A stretch of DNA of 64,000 nt, taken from positions 66,622,643-66,686,642 of the forward strand of contig OX377202.1 in NCBI GenBank assembly GCA_947396885.1, in the 5' to 3' direction. Both the position numbers and the translations under genes were made by a program. Source of the DNA: Heligmosomoides polygyrus polygyrus (taxonomy: Eukaryota > Nematoda > Chromadorea > Rhabditida > Heligmosomidae). The notes below the pieces were generated by a model that saw nothing but the letters and a program-made list of their open reading frames with translations, was not told the DNA's origin and ran no database searches. Position 1 is the stretch's first letter. Every line of letters begins with the position of its first letter. This document shows, one piece after another, positions 55,661 to 64,000 of the stretch.

Positions 55661-56895
55661 AACTTGCAATGCCATGAACCATGTGATGTGACATGCGTGT
55701 TCGTAGGGCGGCCTGTCACAAGGGCCTGTCGCCTGCATTCGAATGTCCGTGCTCGGCTTTGCTCGCAGAGCTGGCAGTTTCCAGTGGCACCACGTGGAGG
55801 AACGGACATCGCCACCTAATTGCGTGATGTGTAGTCGAACATATTTGCTTTCCAAATTGTCTAGTGGCTTTACAGTAACTTGTGAAAACCAAGTTTCTAG
55901 AGATGCTTATTGTATCCTTTGTGAGTTCTTGCGTAAAAGAATTGGCAGGAAATTCGAAAAATAGGTTTACATGTAGAAGCAGTACGAAGAGAATAGTTTT
56001 TACAACCCAAATTAGTAATTTTGCTCTACAATTAGTTATGAGTATGATAGCTAGCCGTGCTAAAAGTCCGAGCATGGCAGCAATCAGTGTTTTATACCAC
56101 CGGAGGAAGACATCAATGATATATCAGAAGTCATTGAATTTCTGTTCCAGTAGTTTACTTTCCTCTTAGGCACCTGTTCCCGAGTCCACACGCACTATGC
56201 ATGAATTTAAGCACACCACTCATTTCAAAGGATAAAACAAGCTCTCCACAGGAGACGTTGCATTGTTGATGTATTCGAGCGTTACTGGAGTGAAACCGTA
56301 GTGTTTTGGACTTGCCTTTTTTCACATTTTACGGTGAAACTTGAATTTTCGCAAGTAATTTCGGCCTGAGTTGGACGTAATGACTTGCATTCTACTTGTG
56401 CAATAGACCATTTTGAGCAGCTATAGTAGCCCGTCAACATGGCATTAGACATTTAGCAAACCGCATTGTTCACTGTTATGTCGGTTTTCAAGCTGTCCTG
56501 AAACGTTATTATTATTTCCGCTGTTGTTATAGTAGGAATCACTGCTTGAATTTTCCTTTTCTTGTCTTCTGAACGTGAGAGACGAAGGATTAACGAAAGA
56601 CTATTTCGTAAATCCTGCATTCATGCCAATATGTTAAGGACTTGCAGTTAGTTTGGGTTTCGGCGGGGTAGCATGCACTATTTTCTGCCATTTCACAGCA
56701 GAAATTCTCAGCAGCCGTTTTTGTCTTACATCTTTGTGCTGGAGTCAGTTCAGAATCCTAGAAATGAGCTGTCGAAATGTCATTAGAATTCCTCTCTAAT
56801 GACACGTCGACACCGCAAAAGGTTAATTTTGTCGAAGTATTTTCCTTCGTAGCCGTGTCGTATCTGCCATGAGCAATTGATATCAATTTGTTGTC
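55661..56895. other. No gene recognised
   Basis: First 150 bases may be remaining RTE 5' UTR (GC-rich); the rest, before the CR1 ORF1, includes its probable 5' UTR. Short overlapping frames at 55716-56169 have no family similarity. Confidence 0.35.
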
Positions 56896-57669
56896 ATGTC
56901 GGATATTGCCGCTGCCCCTGTTGCTCTCACTGAAGGTGTGGGCTCGTCTACTCGACTCCAGAAGGCCATAACCGAGCTGAATCAAGCCATGGAGGTCCCG
57001 CAGTGCATCAACGGTGATTGAGGGGATGGCGAAGCAGCTTGGAAATCTGATAAAGGAGAACAGTAAGCTACGCCAGGAAAATGCTCGAATACCGCTCCTG
57101 CTTCGTGAGAACACTGAGCTCCGTGAGAAAATTATTCATTTAGAAGGACGCTTGAAAACTCAGCACGCTTATTGCTTCATGTCCGCACAAAATGGCCATT
57201 CGGAGCATGAATCTGATCCATGTCATGAATTTGAACGTCTCAGGTCTGTTGTAATAGGTCGTATTCCGGAGTCTCGTGATCGTGTTATGAAAAATCGTCT
57301 GGATCATGACTTTTACCAGGTCATGAACATACTGTCTTTTCTTTATATTGAATGTTATCCTATGGTATTTATCGACTGGGAAGGGGCGGTTCTCGTCCTC
57401 TCAAAGTTGTTTTGCCGTCGATTTACTTCCAGAAGCTAGCTGTTCGGAGGGCGTCCTGGCTTCGATCCTACCCGGTCAAGGGAGCATTCCATCGGGAATC
57501 GCTCACTAGGGCCAAGTTGGATCGGAGAAAGGAAAACGGAACATTTCGTAGAAGTTGGAGCATAGCACAGGAGGGGGATGGTTTACCGACACAGGGTCGG
57601 ATTGACCATGTAACCTCTTGTGATGATGCTCGCACTGATACGAAGTGTAGTGGTGCTCCTTTAAACTGA
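56896..57669 (+). pseudogene. CR1-like LINE ORF1 (coiled coil)
   Basis: Starts MSDIAAAPVALTEGVGSSTR at 56896, frameshifts near 57010, and continues as MIEGMAKQLGNLIKENSKLR and RENTELREKIIHLEGRL, a leucine/charge heptad coiled coil of about 45 residues, as in ORF1 proteins of CR1/L2-type LINEs. Further on, HEFERLRSVVIGRIPESRD and RPLKVVLPSIYFQKLAVRRA (the latter after another frameshift near 57365) are the RNA-binding-like C-terminal region. It ends near 57669, about 55 bases before ORF2. Two or more frameshifts. Confidence 0.65.
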
Positions 57670-57722
57670 ATAGGGTTCCTCTATCCTCTCATGTTTCTTT
57701 TATTAAGTGCTTATTCGCTAAT

Positions 57723-60305
57723 GTGAGGTCTTTAGCCCGTAATGCTAACTACATAAAACATGTGCTCAGTGAAAATTTTGATATGTACATCTTTTGTGAA
57801 ACCTGGCTCAAACAAAGACATTGCATATCCTCACTGCTAGGTGATCTTAGTGTAGAGTTCTTTACGATTCGTTGTGACAGGTTCAGAAAGGAAGGGGAGG
57901 GGTGGCAATATTTATTAGAAATAAGTTTTCTTATGAATCGATCCTTTCTGAATGTGTTCCAAATGGATATGAACTTCTTGCCAGATACCTTCGTGAGCAG
58001 TTTTAGAATAATGGTTGTTTATAGAACACCTTCCTGTCCCTCTCTAATCACAGAACAGTTATCCAACACCATATGCGATTTGACAGCTTGTGAAAAAATC
58101 TGTTATTTTAATTGGAGGCTTTAAAATGTCTGGATCAATTGGGAGGATACGAGCTCTATTAGCAGTTCACAGTACTCAAGCTTTACGGACATCGTCAAAA
58201 GTCATAATTTCACACAAAAGGTTAATTTTCTAATTAGAAGACTTAATACTCTAGATCTTTTGTTTACCAATGATCAGGATTTAGATAGCGATGTGCGCAT
58301 TTCACCTCCAATTGGAAAAAGTGACCATTCCAGCATCTCGTTCATGATCAATGATGGTATCGCTGAACCTGTTATTGTTTACAAAAGACTGTATTCAAAA
58401 GGAGATTATGCTAAAATATGCGATTACTTAGCTTCAGTAATGTGGATAGAGTGCTTTGAAACGGTTGATAATGTCAACAGCAAATATGAGATGTTTTTGG
58501 ATATCATGTTTCATGCGATTAGTATGTTCATCCCGTGCGGAAAGGTTGTTGCTGGAAAAACAAGCTTACCTCAATATCTGAGAAATATGCTGAATCACCG
58601 TGTATGTCTCTTCAACATTGCGCGACAGTCAAATCTCACTTTCGACTGGGATAAATATAAAGAATTCTCAAAAAAAATTCTTGAAAAAGATTGAGAAATA
58701 TAATGCTCGTTTAGAAAAACAGGTTATCGACTCAGGGGATAAGGCTAGTTTTTATCAACTGTTGCGTAGGAATCTGAAGCCCGCTGGTGGACTAGGTTAT
58801 TTGGTAAATGGAGACAAAAGAGCGGTATCGAATATTGATAAAGCTAACCTGCTAGCAGACCACTTTTCTCAGATGTTCATGGTTGATGATGGTAATATGC
58901 CAGCATATGAACCAGCCGTAAGCAACTTCATGCATGCCGTGCCCTGGTTTCAGGAAGAGGAAATTTATGACATAATAATAAAGTGGAAAAAATCGTATAG
59001 TTTGACACCAGATTTTATACCGTTGTTCTTTGTTCAAAAAGTTGCACACGTTATTGCTAAACCATTAGCATATCTCTATATTCAGTCTCTCATGTTTTCG
59101 GAGATTCCAGAATGATTGATGCTGTCATTTGTAACACCCCTTCTAAAAAAGGAACCTGCTAAAGAACTAGCAAATTATAGGCCAGTCAGCGTGTTATCCT
59201 TTTTTGGGAGAGTTTTCGAAAAGATTATAAAAAATTGTATTGTGGAGCACGTTGAGAAAAACTTCTTAATTCCTGATTCCCAACATGGGTTTGTTGGAGG
59301 AAGGTCCGTAGAAACAAGTTTACTAGAGAGTTTCAACGATTGGACCAGCTTAAATGACGAGAAGAAGTGTTGCGACGTGGTCTTCTTCGATTTCTCGAAA
59401 GCTTTCGATAGAGTAAGCCATTCTAAATTAATGTTCAAACTAAACAAGATTGGATTACATCCTCTTTAAGTGAAATGGCTAGGTGAATACCTCACTGACA
59501 GAACTTTGCAGGTGAAAGTTAAACACGCGTTTTCTACCATTAGAAATGTAACTAGCGGAGTTCCGCAGGGGGAGTTTTATCGCCCATTCTACATTCTATA
59601 TACACTGCTGACCCTTCAAACCTACTGCGTGACTCTAGAGTGGTATGCATGCAGTTTGCAGACGATTTAAAAATATACTGCAAATTTGTTGATGATGATT
59701 CTCAATGTCTTCAACAAGCTATCGACATCGTTGAAATGTGGTCTAAGTCATGGCAGCTACCGTTAGCAGCAGAGAAAACCAAACTTATCAGAACTGGAAC
59801 TTCCAATTCTATTCCCAATTATGAGATAGGTGGCCTACCTATAGCTGTGGCAGATAAAGTTGTTGATATGGATTTTCATTACAACAACTAGCTAGAATTT
59901 TCAGAGCACTATAAAATATTCTGCAGAAAAGCGCTTAATAGGACTTATCAGATATTCAAAGGACTCTCTACTACGAATAAATCAGTTTTGCTGCAGGCGT
60001 ATAAGTCGTTTGTGAGGCCAATTGTCGAAAGTGGGACAGTTTTGTTTTCGCCACATAAGAAGAAGGATATTCAAGAGATTGAACGCGTCCAAAACAACTA
60101 TACTAGGAAACTAGTGATAAAGTACAATGGATTCTTCCATTCTCGAATTCCTAGAGCGGAAATACGCATTAAATTTTTCGGTTTTAGCTCTTTGAGCTCA
60201 CGAGGATTGTTGGCAGATGTGTGCTGGGTGTTCAAAATTCCGTCAGGGCAAGCACGAATAAGATCGACGAAATTCTACAAGCTCATCCAGGACCATAGGA
60301 ACTAG
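57723..60305 (+). pseudogene. CR1-like LINE ORF2 (endonuclease and reverse transcriptase)
   Basis: Plus-strand ORF2 in several frames. Endonuclease: VRSLARNANYIKHVL, FCETWLKQ (57790), VVYRTPSCPS, LDLLFTNDQDL (58250) and GKSDHSSISF (58315). Linker: EKQVIDSGDKASFYQLLRRN. RT: LANYRPVSVLSFFGRVFEKI (59165), VVFFDFSKAFDRVSHSKL (59380), SGVPQGEFY (59555; usual S-V-L-S-P lost by frameshift), MQFADDLKIYCKF (59650, FADD intact), WQLPLAAEKTKLI, YKSFVRPIVESGTVLFSPHK and RVQNNYTRKLV. About six frameshifts/stops. The 3' UTR ends in AACAAATAAACAATAAACAAA near 60565. This is the longest CR1 copy of the window and the reference for the three relicts at 1.1, 17.5 and 36-38 kb. Confidence 0.85.
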
Positions 60306-61064
60306 CTACAAAATTTGTTAATCCAAACCGAAATCAGGATCTAGGGCTCAATTTTTACTGTTGGGGGCGGATCTGCATACCTGGCATTAAAAAGTGATTT
60401 ACAGCCCTCTCGAAAAAACGTTGAACCTAAGAAGGCTCTCCTGAAGTGCTAATTGTATGTTTATTGTTCTGTTTTTGAAGTGTTGTTTGTTGTTGAGTAG
60501 TGATGTTCAGTTAGTTGTCACACGACTGTCTCAAATAGTCGTAACAAATAAACAATAAACAAAGAAATGAATTGAGTATTGAGTAGTGGAGTAGGGACAG
60601 TTTATTTTTTTATTTTATTTTTTTTATCTAAGTCATTTTAAAAGACTTTCAATCTATGGGGATACTTGGTTTCGTAAATGTGGAGTGTGCCTGGGCTTTC
60701 CTTTGTGGAATATCGGTGTGCGTGAACTTGACTTTAGCCGCTTCAATCCATCGATGCATCTAAAAATCTCGTACACCTTGGAAAAGGTGGGTGAGACGCC
60801 AGAAAAGCCAGCCCGAACCCAAGTAAAAGCAGTCACAGCTTGGTATACCGCAGGGACTTCAGGCACCTAGTGATGAAAAGATAATTATTACCTATTGATA
60901 GTTTCGGAAGAAGACCTGTTTCATTAATATCTGCGCATTTTTGTCCTGTACATGACCCCGCATGGGGGTCTTTTGCTATCCACTACGTGGAAAGTCGTTT
61001 CTCACCTCAAAAGAGTAGTTTCGGACTCACAAAAGAGTGAAAGATTGTGCCACTCGACCCAAAT
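60306..61064. other. CR1 3' UTR and spacer
   Basis: 60306-60565 is CR1 3' UTR with its A-rich tail; 60602-60635 is T-rich. From about 60640 the sequence may be the decayed downstream part of the BEL/Pao element (env-like end and 3' LTR expected here on the minus strand), but no LTR could be identified. Confidence 0.4.
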
Positions 61065-61734
61065 TCATGAATAGGCATGTTTCAAGTCACATAGAAGTTT
61101 GAAACGTGCTTCTTTCTCGAAGGCATTTAGTTTCGAAACAGTTCCTTGTTGGGTAATTGTGCAAACTGTGGCTGTATGCGAAAACAGCTCCACTAGCTGG
61201 CAAGGGTCTTCATAGGGGAGTGTCGTTATAGCTAAGAACGATACCGCCAGTAGTTCTTCCAAGTCTGTTGACCTCGCGCATGTTATCTCTGAATTTTGCC
61301 CGTCCAATTACTTAGACTCCTGCACGAAACAAGCGATGAATTCCATGCCAAAGGAAAGTTGTTAAGATTCGTACTGGTCTGCCAATAGTGAGTGGAATGT
61401 ACAGGAAGACGTAGCAACAAGTTACAAGGAAATAGATTAAAAAGCACGTAGCGTTAATCAATACCACTGTCCAACATTCTGATTTAAAAATAGCTGCAGA
61501 GATGAAGATACATTTCAGATGTTCACAGAAGGGCGCCGCAGGGCCGATAGTTTCGATGGAATTTATCGAGTCATGAATGAATTTTCTCTGTATCTGAAGA
61601 TTGTGAAAGATTGCTTGTGATGGGAAATTCACTGCTTCCATTTCCTTTAGCTGATCGAACGTCTTAGAAAAGTTTTCTGAGCATATCTGATACGACGAGT
61701 TTTCATTGTAATTTGACACATTCCCCAAGTACAC
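61065..61734 (-). pseudogene. ORFs downstream of BEL/Pao pol, one with a membrane segment
   Basis: Two minus frames in tandem: 61312-61734 (140 residues) and 61065-61307 (80 residues). The first has an amphipathic, Asn/Ser-rich N-terminal part and one long hydrophobic segment of about 25 residues near residues 103-125 followed by a short basic tail. The second is Cys-containing without recognised motif. Position directly after the integrase region, where some nematode BEL/Pao elements carry a phlebovirus-type env, suggests an env-like remnant, but no diagnostic motif was recognised. Unrelated ORFs are possible. Confidence 0.35.
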
Positions 61735-61738
61735 AGCC

Positions 61739-61781
61739 TCACTCCATCATGTGTATCCCCCAGGTACACACGATGGAGTGA
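61739..61781. repeat. 17-bp hairpin
   Basis: TCACTCCATCATGTGTA, loop TCCCCCAGG, TACACACGATGGAGTGA; one mismatch in the stem. It lies just upstream of the start of the 140-residue minus ORF. Confidence 0.85.
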
Positions 61782-62039
61782 AGCTTTTCTACCTCTGTGG
61801 AGCTAGTTAGCCCAAAAAATCATGAAGATGATTGATAACACAGGAAACTGCCCAACTATGTGAGCAAAATTTACAATGCAGTTTACTTGTTTTCGAGGCC
61901 GTAGATTGTAAAGCTCCGGTTAGTGGTTGTACTCCTCCGGGATCTCTTCACTGGTGCCTTGTGTGCTCTTTTCTATGAGATCATTCGGTGTACCTCTTCA
62001 GCTTTTCTTTATGCCTTTGCAATAATTCTAGCTCTAGAG

Positions 62040-64000
62040 GCACCAAATTACTTATCGGTCGTCGAATTTCGCGTCGTGATAGTAGAATTACTACGGCTTC
62101 ACGGACGACTCCTACATGGCTAATAAGATCTTGAATTCGCCCCATTTTCCAAAAATGACGAGGTTACACAAGCTCGCTTATTAGGACTAACACTGATCCT
62201 TCTGGGGCTCATACGATGATCCTCTCTGCTTGCCAACTCCTTGTAGGTGTCTTTCACGTAGGGACGTTAGGTAATGTGTGCGCCATACATTCCAAAAAAC
62301 CCTCGGTAATTTTGCATGAACTTTGTTGAGCGAGAATTGCTTTCCTGTCGTCTTTATCAATTTCAATTCATCTGGAGCCATAAAAGATGGATCCTCTTGC
62401 TCTTCCTCGGATCTGTCTATAGGAATCGGTACTTCAAAATGCTTTTGAAGGAAGTCAATTGGTCGCAGAACGTGTTTAGAATGAAAGTTTGACTCTTCAT
62501 AAAGAAGGGGCCTAGTATTTAACAAAGCTTAAACCTCAGCTATTACTGTTATTAGTACGTCGTGAGTGAGCTTAGTTTTTCCTAACGTCTTATGCAGAGA
62601 GTGTTTCACCGAATTTATGAGTCTCTCCTAAAATTCTCCTGCCAAGTGGCATATTGGGTATATAGTGCCACTGAGTCTCTCTTTTGGCGACTAGAGCTTC
62701 TACTTCTGGGTCTTTCTGGGCAGCTTGTACACATTCTTTCAGGACGGCAACTTCTAAAGCAAAAGCTGGTACATTGAGCGGGGGTCCCACGCAGACTGAA
62801 GAACCGCCTCAGCAGTTGCGAGAAATAAAGTGTGGACAGATCCGGTGTAGCGTCAAGATGAATGGGACGTGTGGCCATGCAGGTTATTATGCATCCATAG
62901 CTTTTTCCTTCACTACAATAGGTGTGCATTATTGCGAGCGGGCCAAAATAATCCAAACTCACATGGGAAAATGGCCGTAATTTTTGAACTCACTGTTCCG
63001 GTAAGTTCTGTAAAGGCTAATTGTAGGGAAGGTTATTGAACTTTTAACATAGCACACATTTTCTGATATAACGCGCAATTTGACCTCTCAGTTTTGATAC
63101 CCAAAAGGCTTCTCGTACAGTGGACATGGTATGGTTGATGCCCGAATGACCGTTGCTGTGACAGTCTGGAATGATTGGCTCAGCTAGCCACGAATTTTGG
63201 AAAACAAGTAGTGGTGTTTTTGCAGCTTCACTGAAGTCACTGCGTCTCATTCATCCAAAACATCGAAGAAGGCCTTCGCCTGTCGGATCCAACATTGAGC
63301 TGATGTAGCCTCTGAAGAACAGAAGGCGATATTGCGTTTTTGGTAGGCTCGGACGATGATCTTGTATGGGATTTGGGCGAATTTTAATAAATCGCTTTAC
63401 TAGGATTGCAATAGATCGTAGAACTTGTGCTACAATCCGTTTAGTCCTTGTGAATGGTCGTCCTGCTACGGTTCGAAAAACATCAGCACTTTCTTCGGAA
63501 TTTGTGCTTTCGCCAACTAGGACATCGCTTACTTCAGGTGGCAAATTTATAGGATCTACTCCACTTGTCTTATCCGAAGTTATGAATTTGCATACCTTGT
63601 GCTACGGGAAGTGAGAATATTGGATGAGGTCAGGTCCCTTCCACCAGAAATGCTCTAGCAGCTCGTTCTGGGTTAGCCCACGCGTAGCGCAATCAGCCGT
63701 GTTTAACTCCGATGGGCTGTGCGCGAAGTGAACTTGGTGGCCCAATAGCTTTAAGTACATGGTTATTTTTCCAATTTCCATGAGCCTGTTGAACACTCTT
63801 ATGCCAGCCCCCAAACAGGACGGCTTCGCTACTCACATCCGCGAAAGCTACAAATTCAGCCTGAGAATGCTTTGCGACAAGAAAACGTGGGGTGATTTTC
63901 TTAAATCATCCTCTCACAGCCATTCTCCTTTCCGAGGCTGGTGATGTGAAGTATCCTAGTCCAATTGCTCTAGCCGTAGCGATGACCTTTTTCTTTCATA
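62040..64000 (-). pseudogene. BEL/Pao LTR retrotransposon pol (RNase H to integrase), partial
   Basis: Minus strand, running in from beyond base 64000. Order: end of RNase H (63814-63602: VHFAHSPSELNTADCATRGL, LLEHFWWKGPDLI, the typical BEL/Pao ATRGL...WWxGP block), a spacer with FRTVAGRPFTRTKRIVAQVL, the integrase zinc finger (63250-63044: HSNGHSGINHTMSTVREAFW ... KCVLC, an H-H-C-C pattern), integrase core (62962-62615: SLDYFGPL, CIITCMATRPIHLD, LRRFFSLRGTP), a region with MLNTRPLLYEE (62525, normally LNxRPLxY), a block VFWNVWRTHYLTSLRERH, and GRIQDLI...RRPISNLVPLE (62150-62040), the end of pol. Frameshifts occur at about 62800, 62560 and 62180. The DNG and terminal Glu catalytic parts of integrase are disrupted. 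Confidence 0.85.

Noticed and set aside
1..64000. CRISPR arrays, operons, prophage or toxin-antitoxin modules
   Set aside because: The window is clearly eukaryotic with introns and retroelements; no regularly spaced repeats or bacterial gene organisation were seen.

Overview
The window is eukaryotic: spliced coding exons, tRNA-derived SINEs, LINEs, Penelope-like elements and DNA transposons, with no operons or bacterial signals. The element mix (CR1-like and RTE-like LINEs, BEL/Pao with phlebovirus-type env relicts, mariner, hAT, a tRNA SINE with an A/B-box head) and one host gene fit a parasitic strongylid, hookworm-like nematode. The organism assignment is inference; the element families are read from the sequence.

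Host gene. Two minus-strand exons of an M13 neprilysin-like zinc metallopeptidase are visible: a 5' exon with a type II membrane anchor (about 15059-15383) and the next exon (92-253). They join in matching phase across an intron of about 14.8 kb that is filled with transposon debris. The catalytic part of the gene lies beyond base 1. A second possible host exon lies at 30701-30946 (+).

Layout. 1-15.4 kb: neprilysin exons and intron, holding a CR1 relict, three Penelope-like (PLE) 3' fragments (two forming a 2.1-kb head-to-head palindrome), three copies of a tRNA SINE, one copy of a second repeat with a tRNA-like head, and a hAT-like element. 16.5-20 kb: PLE piece, CR1 relict, and a complete but broken 1.245-kb mariner with TA duplications. 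20.9-26 kb: GC-rich foldbacks, a tRNA pseudogene, an env-like fossil between LTR-like direct repeats, and an RTE scrap. 27.4-34.8 kb: PLE fragment, SINE, a 5'-truncated RTE with a perfect 16-bp target-site duplication, and an inverted pair of the tRNA-headed repeat. 36-39 kb: two CR1 relicts and a 1-kb foldback with mariner-type ends. 39-45.7 kb: an AT-rich PLE whose GIY-YIG domain precedes its reverse transcriptase, split by a 3.14-kb RTE with a 14-bp duplication. 46-52.7 kb: tRNA-like piece, foldback MITE, hAT relict, and an unrecognised coiled-coil coding relict next to a mariner-type end. 52.8-55.7 kb: second long RTE. 56.9-60.6 kb: nearly full CR1 with two ORFs. 61-64 kb: BEL/Pao element running off the window.

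No element shown here looks autonomous: every reverse transcriptase, transposase or integrase has stops, frameshifts or lost motif residues. The most interesting items are the domain-permuted AT-rich PLE, the env-like fossil without gag-pol, the coiled-coil relict beside the mariner-type end, the recurrent hammerhead-like motif in PLE 3' ends, and the TE-swollen neprilysin intron.
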